Part shown: piece by piece, positions 45,701 to 58,809 of the stretch
Layout: every line of letters begins with the position of its first letter
How positions within the stretch are numbered: position 1 is the first letter of the stretch
Assembly (NCBI GenBank): GCA_020809705.1
Contig: CP085833.1
Location: 5,146,001-5,210,000, forward strand
Source of the DNA: Calonectria ilicicola
Lineage: Eukaryota > Ascomycota > Sordariomycetes > Hypocreales > Nectriaceae
DNA length: 64,000 nucleotides
Reading direction: 5' to 3'
Notes under the pieces: model-generated
What the model saw: the letters and a program-made list of their open reading frames with translations, nothing else
Told to the model about the DNA's origin: nothing
Database searches by the model: none
Position numbers and translations under genes: made by a program

Positions 45701-46784
45701 CTTGCTCGACCCTCCGCCTCTTATTGGCCAGCTGGCCCTGTATTGGAAACTTTACCCTGCTCATACACTCTCTTATAACCAATCCATCATGAGGATGATT
45801 TTGGTCCCCTTCAAAACCCACTGCAGCCTATGTGGGGTTTGGCAATATAGATCTAGGAAATTGGACTGGTGCAAGTTCCCGTTGCCGCAACCCAATGTTC
45901 TCGGAAAGTTGATCAGACTTGGCAGCAACTAATGGCCTTTGTTGTTGAATTTCCCTCCTTGCCTCCAATCTCTTGTCGCGAAATTCCTTTCGTCTAAGAG
46001 CTCGAGACATCCGAAGCGATCCTCTCGACCGTGGCAATGGTGGACTAATCGTTGGAGGTGCTCGACCCATCCACGTCCCAGCCGCTAATGCCTGGTAATC
46101 AACGGTGTCAACTTGGGTCGCGGTAGCTTCATCTTGCTGTATTTGGCTACCTTCTTGCTCGGCTAATTTTTATTTTCGGCTAGAATTTGCATTTGTACTT
46201 CTTGAACTCTGGTGTACTTGTGCTGATGTTGAATCTATTAGTGGTGGTTGTTCTATCTAAGCTTCGACTCCTTGCACTTTATTGCTTGTTGTGTTACTCT
46301 GGCTTGAAATTGCTTTATGTTCCTAGTAAATCACTTGTCTCTTGTTACAAGAACCTCTTGGCCTATCTCTTGGCCTATGAGGTATATCTGTTGGTGGTGG
46401 CTGATGTAACTAGGTTTTAAATGCCTCTGCTTGTGCATTATCAACATCGGTATTGTCGGTAGTAGATAAGTGTTTCCTATTATTCTCTGGATTTTTTGAT
46501 AAATTAACTATGGGTATTTGTCTGAGTGCTGGATTTATTGGTAGAGCATTAGATGTAATAATAGAAGATGGCCTATTAGATGAGGGGTGTATAGTGTTGG
46601 TTTGTTGAATATGACTTGGTATTGTCGATTGGGTGGTAATACTAGATGTTACTGCATCTGAACCTGCATTTGAGTGTGCTTCATTAAAAACATCATTATG
46701 TGTTCTTAACCTAAGACTGGTAAGTGTGCTGCCTGGAGCTTGACCACGTAATCTTTCAAATAAAGCAGATAATGATGAAGCCAT
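42767..46784 (-). pseudogene. Helitron copy A: Rep protein relic (helicase part lost)
   Basis: Starts at ATG 46784 (MASSLSALFERLRGQAPGS...). A low-complexity Ser/Thr/Asn-rich and basic N-terminal region follows, then IIKYTLLWLKEFNPYYRDI and HGIPSQIYNRI, DLWHFEKAFPTLFPYGFGG, RRHGGRF-like QRHGGRFANYQAFAFLVF, IKSLIIRHGIPAI, NPNDITNPVKLHLAAH, and the HUH replication motif ERGALHLHGLLWLEG (His codons 43461-43463 and 43455-43457). Three stops (43977-43979, 43746-43748, 43503-43505) each replace a conserved Trp, as RIP would cause. A clean intron at 43319-43252 is still seen. The helicase should follow to the left but is missing beyond the pogo insertion. Confidence 0.88.
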
Positions 46785-47650
46785 GTTGGGTTTGTATAAA
46801 TCGGCGCTAATAAACCTTGTTATAATCTGTTTTTAATATATTAAGATAGAATAATGAAATTATTTCAAAATGGATATTATTTAGCTCATGCAAATAAAAA
46901 CTAATCCTTTCATATAGATTATATTCTTCCAATTTTGCCCCAACCTTCTTACTAAACCTACAGCCTACAACAATAAGGGTCTTTAATTAATATACCTTTC
47001 GGAATTATCCTGTTCCGAGACACCCAGAGCTCTATACTACACATATCTCTGCCACTTCTATGTCCAGCATGACACAACTGAATCACATACTGCACTGCAT
47101 CCTCAGCGCATCACATTCCCGATCTATATAAAGATACCAACAAAGCATTATATTTACTTATTTGCTATTTTATATAATAATATTAAAAAGAAATATATAT
47201 CATTTATCAAGATCACTTTAAACCCAGATAGTCATCATGCCAACGACCAACTAACATATCAGATTTATATATTTCCTTGTTTTATGAATGTAGTAATAAT
47301 AATTTGGATTATTATTATGCCGGTGTGATAGTGGAGTATTACAAAAAAGTAAAGATATTTAATAGCTACATCAATGGACCGATTTTATAATCTCAGTATC
47401 TATATTATTAAAAGCAAATCTACCTTTATTATCAAATTAACTATATTATCTTAGCAAAATAATTAACTTTATTTCTACTGTAAAGTAAGCCTCCGGAGAA
47501 TCTTCTCTTTAAATTTATACTTTGCATACCACCACACTAACTTGGCTAATATTACCCCCAACCTCTCTCTATCCTATGCTTATTATCTTACCGATATTAA
47601 TAAGCAAATAATCATAAAAATTAGTTCCGAATCTCACAACTTGCTACGCT
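46785..47650. other. AT-rich divergent spacer in Helitron A
   Basis: 866 bp between the Rep start (minus) and the partner gene start (plus). No open frame of note; it would be the promoter region of both element genes. Confidence 0.4.
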
Positions 47651-49189
47651 ATGTCTCTATCAAAGCCTTCTTCTACCACTGATCCAGACAAGCCTCCCCC
47701 TCCGCGCAAGCCCCATACGTCATAAAAAAACCTAGGTAGCGATATGACTATGTTTTTTTTCGGTCAAACCGATGCTCCAACCCGTTTTCCAACATCCGAA
47801 GAATGCCTGATAAAGGGCCTTAATATTAAAACTGTTTGCAAAGTTTGTATTCCATGTGCTCCATTCATGGCATCGTCTGAATATTCCACATTGTGCCCCG
47901 AGAAATATCAAACCGGTAGTCTAGTAGAAATTTACTTTAGTTTGAATGTCTTATTCTACGGCCATCAAGTTGTTGATGAAGAGTGGGTAAAGCAATGGTT
48001 TTTCTTTGTGTGTAAAATATATCTATATGTATTGGAATGGATATTGCGTGAGCTTGATATTTTTGGTGAAGAAGATGATGATGGAGATGTTTATAGGGCT
48101 GCGGTGGGCCAGGTTCGAGATGGTGGGTTCCAATTGTAAGTGCTTTTACATTATTTATTAAGTATTCTTAATGTATTTATCACTAATATAAAATGCAGTT
48201 CCTTATCTCGAGAGCTTACCGATATAGGAGGCTTTCCATTTATCCATCTATTCCTTGCCTTCTTAGGACAAGTTATTGACATAGGCTTGACTCAATTAAT
48301 CTATGAACGCGTCCTCTTGTTTGATAATCCGCAATTTAGATGCTGTGCCTTTATCTAGGGTTGTACCTATATCGTTCCGGGTTAATAGAACAAGAGCCCT
48401 TTCAAAGGCTTTCACTCTTTCAAAGTCTTCATTCTCTTTCCCATTCGTGCCTTACCTTACTCTATCCTCTGTAAAAAGATGATAGATAGCAAGACCATAT
48501 AGTTTGTTCTAGGGGTTTCGATAACCTATGTAGGCAAACTTGTTGGTATCCTTGACTATAACCTAATAGTTAACCTGCCTGAGGATGAGAACGATTATGT
48601 TTTTATTGTTGTCCCCGACTCTTGGATATTCCCGGAGAAGAATAACACACCTGCATCTGCTTCTAACTTAGCCTCTTTGTCAAAAAACAACCCTAGCTCA
48701 CCTGAAACCAATGGGTTTATAGTGGTAAGATCTATGTTCAAAATGCTGCTAAAAAAACCATTAAAAGGAACACAGTCACAGTCAAAATCAATAAAACTAT
48801 CCCAGACCACAACCTCGCAAATAGAATCTTCGCAAACGGTATTCTTGTAATTAGAATCATCACTGGCAGAATCATCGCAACAACCTGTAACTCCTTTACC
48901 AAATAAAAGGTCGATACTTTCCAATGATTCTGCAATAGCACCCAAGAGACTTAGAGGATCTAGTGTAGCTGTTGCAACAACTGAGATTGCCACAGAAATA
49001 CCCCCATCTCCTGTTATATCAGTGAACTCTGATAGAAATGATAATGGATATGACTACGATGAAATGAAGGAAGAAAACGACATGCCTGACACATCCCCTA
49101 CAACTCGAGGATCCTCTCGATCTAACATGAGGTCATTAACCGCTGAACCAAGTGGGAAAAAGAAGAAACATCCAACTAGAAAGTCTTAA
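47651..49189 (+). pseudogene. Helitron A partner gene, unknown protein (~490 codons)
   Basis: Start MSLSKPSSTTDPDKPPPP at 47651, one intron 48136-48198 (GTAAGT...TGCAG, phase 2), stop TAA 49187-49189. In-frame stops (47723, 48356, 48389/48392, about 48515, 48848) mostly fit Gln codons lost by C-to-T. Blocks: LIKGLNIKTVCKV, GSLVEIYFSLNVLFYG, FSLSRELTDIGGFPFIHLF, FHSFKVFILFPIRALPYS, NDYVFIVVPDSWIFPEKN, then a ~150-residue Ser/Thr/Gln-rich tail and a basic end GKKKKHPTRKS. No domain recognised. A homologous gene stands in the same place by Helitron B, so it belongs to the element rather than the site. An OB-fold/RPA-like role is conceivable because plant Helitrons carry RPA-like genes, but I see no proof. 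Confidence 0.7.
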
Positions 49190-49426
49190 GTAGTCTTTTT
49201 TTTTTCTATTACTTCAAGTCCAATTCATATGACTTTACTTTCTATTTTCAATTATGAGCTTATCACAGCCAGATTGTCAATTACTTGTTTTTTTTTTATC
49301 TCTCATCTCTCTTGTCGTTTACTCTAGATATCCTTACCCTATACTATATACATGACAACTTTCCAACATTTCGAGCTCCAACTTCAAGCACCGTGCCGAA
49401 AGACTAATAGCGCAAGGAAGCCTCTA

Positions 49427-49536
49427 ACCATCCTGCCTAGCCCGCCCTCCAACTTCCCACCGGCGGACGGGCGCTTTCCTGTGCTCTCGGAACGAGAGTT
49501 TAAGGGGCGCTAAAAAGAAGAGGTATGCAGGATGGT
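49427..49536 (+). other. GC-rich hairpin island, possible Helitron terminus
   Basis: 110 bp bounded by the 10-bp inverted repeat ACCATCCTGC / GCAGGATGGT, clearly GC-richer than its surroundings. Inside is the hairpin CTCTCG-GAA-CGAGAG (49484-49498), followed after 11 bases by CTAA (49510-49513). A short hairpin 10-12 bases before CTRR is the known form of a Helitron 3' end. The orientation (plus) is opposite to the Rep gene, so the call is tentative. Confidence 0.4.
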
Positions 49537-50149
49537 GTTTCCTAGTGTGATTCTTGATTAGGTAATATCCTCTCCACTTTACACTTGTCTGACCAGTCTC
49601 CCATCTTTAAAGTTGCTCTATTCTATATAATCCAGCCAATCTTTACCTTCTATTTTTTCTTTAATTTCCTTTAAATTATTTGATTTTCACGTGGATATTT
49701 ATATGATTTAGCCTTTCTATATAATAGTAGGGCCTTTTTTTATTTTTCTAGCATTTTTTCTAGTTTTTCTAATTATTTTTTGGAGGGGCTTAGGAAGAAA
49801 ATAAGAAATCAGCTATAAAGCAGATTTATATAGTTCTAGAATCGCTTGCTTATATTACTTTACTAATCAATCAGCTCTTAATTAGTAATAGATTATTCTC
49901 CTTATTAATCTAGCTCCTCCTTCTATAACCATAGGCTCAAAATAATATAAGCTTAGCTTAGTATCTCTTCATATAATGCCTCCAGCCTCTTCATTCCATC
50001 AATCATAAACTATTTCTATTTATTTCCCACTATATCCTCTGTCCGGACTTTTAATATAAGAGTAATGCCCTCCAATAATGTATATCAGGATAGCTGGATA
50101 TATAAGTTGGTTATATTGCACTTTATAGGCTCCCCTATATCCTTATTTA

Positions 50150-53100
50150 TTCTAGCACCTTATAGCTCTAGTACAATCTTCTTTAATATCTACCCTTACA
50201 CTTTATAATCTATATAGGCAAAGGCTAATATATAGGTAAGCCCTTTATAGGAAACTAGGTAGGTGTACCATGATCTTGCCTTTATTAAAGAATTAATAAT
50301 TATACTCTTTAATATAAGTAATAATATTCTTAATAGCAAACCCTTAATTTTAAGATCCTTAGTAGTTAGCAAGCTAAGAATAAGACCAGCTAGTAGTCCA
50401 AAGTAGACAATAAGTCCTACACCCAATCGGTATCCTAGATATCTTTTATTTATAATAACATCCAGTGCTTAATATACTACACCATTAACAAGCTTTAGGC
50501 CTATATTACAATTTTTAATAATTATAATCAGCATCCTGGATATAAATATAAAAAAACCTAGAATAGCAATCTAGCTATTATCTCCTAAACCTGCTATAAG
50601 TCTAGCCTCCCTCTCACTCACCCTCACACCTACCTATCCGAATTTTTATTACTTGCATTTAGGGTCCCCCGGCTTACACAGAGGTAATAGTTTGCCCCAT
50701 TTATATTCGGAAAGGAAGATACACGCCACTTTACCTTCCCTTTCCTAGAAGGCCAATATTGCCTCCAGATTCAAATTCCATTGGTTTCGGTTTAAAGGTA
50801 TAATAACCTTAACTCCTGTCTCCCAGGGTATTGCCTCACCCTCTCTAAAGCATTAACTATTGAGGAGGTCCATATCCTTCTCGTCTTGTATGCCCTCTCT
50901 GATTCGTTGCAAAAGGGTTTTTAGCTATAGGTCTTTAATGACGTACATTTATTCTATAAGAAATACTACATTTATAAACCTTGACCAAATCCTAAAAGCA
51001 ACCTTATCTGACTCTTTAGAGATGCTAGTAGCTGGTATAAGAAGTGTTATATCTATCACAGGCCGAAACTAATGAAAGTCGCCTGAGAAGAGCACCACAG
51101 GAATCCTGCTAAAGTCTTCTTGAGAATCGCGGAAATGGTACATTTTTTGGTTTGCCTTGTAGAGAGTTTTAGCACTAAGCATGCTAATCTTATCTATAAT
51201 CAAGAGCCACTTATCCTTCTAGTTGTTATATTATGTTTTATTGACAAATTGACTAATTATATTATATACTTTTGCTTCCTTACCATCCTGGTTTGCATTG
51301 GGCTTTATTTGGTAGGCTAAGTGAAGCATTATACTATTAATTTGAGCTACTATTGTACCTGAAAATGCTGTGATTAGTAGCCTGTGCGATATGCCCTTAT
51401 GTGAGAATAGTTCAGCTAAGGCTCTAATAACCCTGGACTTCCTAATGCTACCTTCACTACCTAGGTACTTAAAGAACTAGGATATCTTTTTGTTCTCTTT
51501 TGTTCCTATGAAGTTGCTACCTATGGTTTTAGACCTCTTATATTGGTCTAAGTGGTGGTAGATCAATATAAAGGTAATGGTTTGTCGCTTATTTAATATA
51601 AACCTTTTGGCAATCTACTGTTTAATGTAGAGAAATGATATAGAGGCTTCAATCTCCATAATAGCAATGGTCTCTTTTAGTTCCTCTATATCCTCTTCTG
51701 CCATATTTATACCTACACCACCAAAGCCGGTGTCGGCTATTCTTGCAGCTTCCTGTACTAATGAACTAGATATATTGGTCGTTGATGCTCCTTCGACTCC
51801 CTGTATTCTTTTCTTAATAGCTTTTAAGGCTTTATCTTGCTTCTTTTTTATCTATACCAACTTATATTGTGGGGGAATTTTACCTGGTGAATATATACCA
51901 CTATAGTAATTATTTAAGGGCTCTGCCCTAACAATCATCCCAAAGTCTTCCTTAAACTTAGGCACCTCATTCTAAATTACCCATAGCTTCTCATATATAT
52001 AGTAAATATATAAAAAGCTCTTTATAATTTCATCAAAAGCAATAGCAGCTCCGATTATATTGATTAAGCGGTCAAAATATACCACCTAATATAGCTGGTG
52101 TAGTTCAATTATATTTATACCTATTATATCCTTATCTTTCTTTATATTAAGGTTATCTATTATAATATTATTCCTATCTATTACCTACTGTATTATGTTC
52201 CTTTAAGTGTTTTTTGCTGATTGCTTCTAAAGTTAGATATTGCCTATAATTATTTATAATCTCTATGGAATTCGCATCTTCTAATACTTCTATAAATTAG
52301 CTAGATATTTGCTCTTATCTATAATAAAGTGCTCCTAAGGTATAAAAAGTGTAAGATATTGTATTACTGCCTATTAATAGTATTTTCCATTTTCCTCAGT
52401 AGTAAAGTCTATATAGAGAAATCTGTTAAGGTATGGTATAGTGTATTTCTTCTTAGGTTATAAAATCTGAACTTATTCCCTTCTAGTTGCCCAGCTTTGA
52501 TCAAATGGTATAGTATTTACCCTATTTAAATGATCTTGTACCTTCCTTTATATTTTAATAAGTATTAAATAATTGTATAAATAGAGCTACTTTAAGAGTA
52601 ATCCTTGATTATAGTATGCTTTGAAAATAGATAGAATCTTGCCACTATCTCCGATCAGAACCTGATCTTCTATAATCTCTTGCGCTTGATGGTTATTCTT
52701 GGTTATTTTGTTATTGGTTTGGTTGTGTCCTAAGGTTATTATCTCTTGCTAAGGGGAGTTGTTTGAGTATTCGGTCTCTGATTTGGCCTCTCCTCCTTTG
52801 TCAATATCTGGTCCTTCTGCTAAATATCTAAGATAAGACTATCTTTTAAATATACTCTAGTAGGCCGCTATTATATTAATATAAGCCCAATTGGAAATAT
52901 TAGAGTATTTTATTAGATGGTTAAGCAAGTATATAAGTATCTCAATATATAATAGCTACTACTTTATATATATTTTATTAATTATACTTAATATATATTA
53001 TTAACTTTAATTTACTAAAGATCTTAGATCTAGGTTTTAATCTTCCTCTATTAATCTGTTTACTAGAAACTTTCACTTATATAACTCCGCTATAATAGCT

Positions 53101-56100
53101 ACCCACTTCCAACTAAGGTCTTTAACCTTAGTAATATAATTTATTAAGTAGTAAACCAGCGCTAGACTCTTGGAAGATATCCTAATAAAGAAGATATCAT
53201 AGTTATATTATAATCTTACCACTATTGTAGTATTCCATTTATTTATTAGAGGGTGGGAGTAATGTAGTTACAATACCTTATTTGGTATGAATCCTATTTT
53301 TTTAATAAGCTTCTATAGTGCTTTAAATTTGTAGTCCTTCTTTCCTACCTTTGGCCGATTAAGTAAGTATTTCCAGTATGTATTATTGCAGATATATATC
53401 TGCATCTTTGCTATTATAAAGTTTACTTCTATATTAAATTCTACTGTAAATTATTCCTTATTTTGGAATTTTATAATAATATTAATATAGGGTGTCTACT
53501 GCATATTCTTCTTCTCTTAAAGGACTATTTCATTAAGATCTTCTGTAAAAATAATATCAATATAGCGAAGGATATATTCTTGTATTCTTAATATGCTCTT
53601 ATTAGTATTATTATTAGGCATACTAATAACCCTAGAATGCTCTAGATTACCTTTATGCCATATCATTCCATAAAGATAGAATATACTACACTAGTTTGTC
53701 TTCACTACTGTATAGTACTAATCTACCTAACCAAAAATAAAGTCCTATTCTATTTTAATATAGTACTCGAAGAATAACTCTACTTCTTACTTAAAGAAAA
53801 GAGCAGAACCTAATAGATCGGGGATAGCCACTTTTACACTCTTAAAGGAATTCTTTAGTGCTTCTTGGATAAGCTTCTTAGCCTCTTTGTCCGTATAGTC
53901 ATCTTAGTTATTATTTTTATCTTGATCTGTATTTCTCCGGTATACTACTAGCCATATCTTAACCAGGTTTATAAGATCATTAGGGCTAATAGTGAACTAT
54001 ATTGCTAGGATTTTATAGCGGATAATTAGCGCTTTAATTTTTCTTTATATTACTATCTTAGCTTCTTTAAATATATATTGCTTATACCTGTAATAAGATA
54101 TGTATTGGAGAAGCTTCTTTACATTCTTATTAGATATCTTCCCTTATATCTTAAGATCTTGTTTAGCCCTTTTAAGTCTCTCTGGTAAAAGGGATTTAAT
54201 AATCCTCTTCACTTTAGGAAAATTATTTTAATTAATACTAATTATATTAACTTCTTAATTCTTTTCTTAAACCTTTATATTAAATATAATAAATAATAAG
54301 GCCTAATAATTACTAAATCTAGCCCTATACCTTTATAATATTACTCTTACTTATATTTTTCTAATTATATTATAATTAGAAGCTTGTATTAACCTAGGCA
54401 GTTACTCCTCTTTATTAATACTTAAGAAATGCTTCTAGAGTTTAGATTCTCTTTCTTCCTTAATATAAGATCCTCCAAATCCAAAAGGCAATAGTGCAAG
54501 AAATATTTTTACCTAAAACCAGAGATTATTATTATTAGCATATTTGCTTCCTTTAAGAAGGTATATATATAGCTAGATTCAAGCTATTATCTTATCTATT
54601 ATCTTATTAAAAAGTAATATATTGATCCTGCTAATAGACTTAATAGAATACTAAAGCTTTGCTGCATTATGATCATCTAGTGGGGCATCCAGCTCGAACA
54701 TGCTTAAGCAATTAATCTCATTAAAGTAGCTTCCTTCATTCCCGAACCCAACATCATCTCTACTAATATCATCATATTGCAGGTCAAAATCGGTGCCATC
54801 GTTGTCCTGGTGTCCGGCGGCAAGCTCCTGCCGCGCGTCTATAATTGTTCAGGTCTTAGTGTCCTCCAGACCTCGCTCCATTGCTGGCACAATGTAGGCA
54901 GTCCTGGTTCTCTCATGTGCTGTTGGTTAATTTAATTCTAGCCTATCGAAAAGCTGTTTTGGTATACCATGAGATGGACTTCCCCATGTATCCATTTCAG
55001 ATTGGTTGATGCAAATATGGTTATAGTAGGGATTATTCTTTATAAGCCAGACCAATACTTGTTCTACCTTCTGTCGCCGAATAGATAGAAGCTTTATGAG
55101 GTCATGTGACCTAGGTCTTTCTTTACCATGCTATATTATATAAATATTATTAAGTACCTTGATTAGGGGGTATAGGAGTACTTCTATGACCATATATTAG
55201 AGATTACTTAGAAAGATTATAATATATCCTTTAATATACTATATATAATCATTTTATTATATTTTCTTCTCTCCTACCCTTAATCTTATAATATAACCAA
55301 AGCTTATATTTAAAGTAATAAGCTATTCTTTAATTAATATTAGCCCCCTAAGTACCTTAGGGTATATATACTTATATCTAAGCATCTAATGAAAAAGTAT
55401 ACATTGGCTAGGCACACCTAACTGGCCCTTTACTTTGTAATCTTGGCAGATATACACCTCCTTCTCAGAGAGGAAGTACCTTTAGTATAAAAATGGGCTC
55501 TTTCTACCTTTACCTCTTTCTTTAGCATCTATTCCCTATACTACCCACTCTTTCTAGCTTAATGTGGTTAGATTAGCCTTAAAAGACTTTTAATAGTATA
55601 ATATATATATTTGAGTAGGAAGGGTACTTTTATTATATAGTGCTTTATAAAAGTCTTCTACTGTTGATATCTTTATATCTAATGTAATTGGCTTTGCCTA
55701 TATATAAGGAAGTGATTGTTTTTCTTTCTTTATATACTAGTTTTCTAGGTGTTAAAGGGCATTATTTATTAGTTCTTCTTACTTAGATATATTTCTTTAA
55801 TATTAGTAATAATAGTTAGCCTTTATAAATATAGATATAGCTTATCTAATTACTTATATTTAATACTCTATTTAACTATTAGACTTATACTTCTTTTTAC
55901 TTAGGTAAAGTGATTTATTGCTAGACTATATATATCTCTTCTATACTTTCTTTTCTCTAAGTGCTTAGGTAGTAGCTACTATCTTTGCATGATAGGCTAG
56001 GCAACGCTAATATTTGTCTTATGTATTCGCTTACTGAGTATTATAATATAAGGTGTAAATATGTAGAGTTATATTAGTTGTTATACCTTGACTATTTTTA

Positions 56101-57452
56101 GTATCCAGTAAGATCTCTATTATTCTTCTCTGGATATCCTTCTTACAATATTTGTATAATAATTGGTTTATATCTTAGTATTTAAAATATATTCTAGATT
56201 TATAGGAAGCTTTAGGTATCTAGCTTTAGTAGCATTTTTGATAGATATGATTACTTAATAAAGACTTAGCTTCTCTTTCTCTTATAATTTTGTTTTTTCT
56301 ATAAAAGCATGATTGCCCTTGTTTTTGATATTTAGAATATATTTTATGGTTATTAAAGGCTTCAGATATCTAAGGCTGTTTACATGATCTACAGATGCGG
56401 GCATCCTATAATATCTTGGTTAGCTTTATTCAAGCGCTCTTATAATATCACTTATTTAATACTTGATTATACTCTTAATATTTAGGGCATATTTAATATT
56501 CTCTAGATCCTTTAAATACCTAGATTTACAGATATACTAAGTAAATACAAGTACCTGGTAAGAGGTTTTATATGTTCTTCTTATATTAAGTTTTTACTTC
56601 TTATTTAATCTCTTAACATCTAAAGTATATTTAATATTGTTTAAAGGCTTTAGGTATTTAGGCTTTTTGGCATACTATATATATATAACTCCTCTATACA
56701 AGGAGGGGTTCCTTGTAGTTTGCTTCCTTTTGTAGAGAGCTTTCTATTCCTTTGTTTGCCTCTTTTATAGTGGAATGCCTTCTTTTACTTAAATAGAGCA
56801 GGCATAATTTAAAACACAAGTCTAGGGAATCTAGAGTCTAGGGTTTTAAACATTGATAGCATATGCACTACTTTAAAATGCCTAGTTGTTCTGATGGTGC
56901 TATACCCTTTATTAATTCCTCTTATACTAGGTATACATGTCCAATACTACTTAGACCTACTGTTTCTATTGCTCAAGACCCTAACACAATAATATTAAAT
57001 AGTGAAGGGTCTAGCCTTGCTATATTGTGGCATTTTAGGCATATAGTTAATATATTAGCTGGTCCTGGAATCTATATCTGTTTATAGGTAGTGCATTGTC
57101 GCCCTTGCATATTAGGTGAATGTAGAGGTTGCTGCCTATTTGCTTAATATATAAGTATTAATGAAGCTGGGGTTGATAGTACTATTACACTTGATTATTT
57201 TTCTATACTACTTAATAAGGATATATCTTTAATACCTATTTATTATGAATTTAAGTCTTTTATAAGAGCTTTAATAGTATCTTCTGATGTTGTAATAGCT
57301 GGTCTTGCTAGTATTATATTTGGTAGTATAAGGAAGCTGCCCTGCATCTGGTTGTATATATTATTATAACTTTGAAGGTGTAATCCAGAGAGTGTTAACC
57401 TAGCGGTTTGTCCTCTTAGTTGTTCTAAAAGTATATGTAGGCTAGGCACCAA
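50150..57452 (-). pseudogene. Helitron copy B: Rep-helicase relic, heavily RIPed
   Basis: The N-terminus at 57452 (LLEQLRGQTARLTLSGLHL) parallels copy A. The Rep block near 53.6-53.8 kb reads EVELFFEYYIKIE and FYLYGMIWHKGNLE: both catalytic His of HUH are now Tyr (codons 53676-53678 and 53670-53672). Farther on is a PIF1-type helicase: Walker A relic GSEGSIRKSRVIRAL (about 51423-51485), motif II WLLIIDKISMLSAKTLYKAN, VVLFSGDFH-stop-FRPV, VIIPLNRNQWNLNLEA (about 50.8 kb), and motif VI AYIDYKV-stop-G (50196-50230), where a stop replaces Gln. The order Rep then helicase, 7.3 kb, matches a full Helitron gene. Many stops; not functional. Confidence 0.85.
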
Positions 57453-58809
57453 GCTACCTGCTTGTTGTGTTATATTTTAACTTGCCCCTATCTTCTTGGT
57501 TGGAGCCCTAGTAATATTAGCTAGTTTATTTTCCTATATGTTGGATATTTAATAGGGTATAGTATGTTAATTACTAATATATCTATAATTTATACTTAAT
57601 TATTTTATTTATACTAATAATACTATAGGCAGCATCTCCAATTCACTATATACACTAGATTTAGTATTCTCCAATTCCAACCTCAAACAACCCAATCTCT
57701 AGCTCCTCGCCTCCTACATCTGCTGGTATTCTTAAGCTATCCGATTTTAGTATTAAAATGCACTTTATAAGTCATTTTTATAAAAATATCTTATATCTTA
57801 TTAGATGTTAGTATCTTACTGGTCTTGGAAAACTCTTTTCTTTCCATTTTACTTTATTCTATTGAATATTCTTTGGGCTATGTAGCTTTTATTATCTCCA
57901 TTTTTGCCCCAGTGGTATATAATTTATATAGTTTTAGGAAGGTATATTATATTTTATTATATTATTCTAGGTCTGGGCCCTTCTATATATGGAGTTGTGG
58001 CTGAAGGGATGTGATGTATTTTGGTGAACTATGATGTATGGGTATTTTGATTTAATTGTGTCTCGTATACAATCACTTTACTCTACATTAGACTATTCTT
58101 TTAACCAGTATAGTCTACTTTAATCCATCAGCTAACAAGGTTGATTCCCTTTAAGCTTATGACAGTATAGCTAGGGGCATGCTATGAGCGTCTATTTTAA
58201 CGCTCTATCCACTACTTCTTGTCTGTTTTGATGTAGTAAATTTGCGTCTTATCTTATATTAATACCTTATACTATATACCACTTTTCTATTAATCTTTTT
58301 AAGGATTAGGTTGATACTTGTAGGAGCTTGGGTGGTAAGATGAAGGGTGTATGTTAGATCTAGTTTTTTTGGTTATAGATGACCTGTGTGAATTTTCTCT
58401 TGTATTAATCTATTTCTTCCTGATCTGTTCTTGACCCTAAGTTGTTTTTAGAATGGTTGGCTAATTGTAAGGAAGAAGCTATTAATTTGTGATAGTGTGG
58501 AGGCCCACTATTAGCCTAAGCTCTCTTAGAATTGTTAATTGTCTAGGATAGTTTTCGATATATAGATGTTTTTATTTCAATAAACCACTAATAAACTAGC
58601 ACTAAGATAGTTAGCTATTTCTTATTTTAATTGAAGATTAATTACTATCTCTTGCCTATTTTGCCTTTAATAAATTATTATTCTAATAATTTAAGATCTT
58701 TATATTCCCTCTATTTACTTTACCTTTTAATATTTTGCTCTTATTATCTTTATCTTTATCTTTATTTTTATTTTATATACCTCTTTATTAAAACTGAATT
58801 TCATATTAT
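57453..58809. other. AT-rich spacer in Helitron B
   Basis: 1.36 kb of RIPed AT-rich DNA between the Rep start and the partner relic. No gene recognised. Confidence 0.35.

Noticed and set aside
53000..57000. Many short plus-strand frames in the AT-rich block
   Set aside because: RIPed Helitron DNA; frames are short, AT-driven and antisense to the readable Rep-helicase relic.
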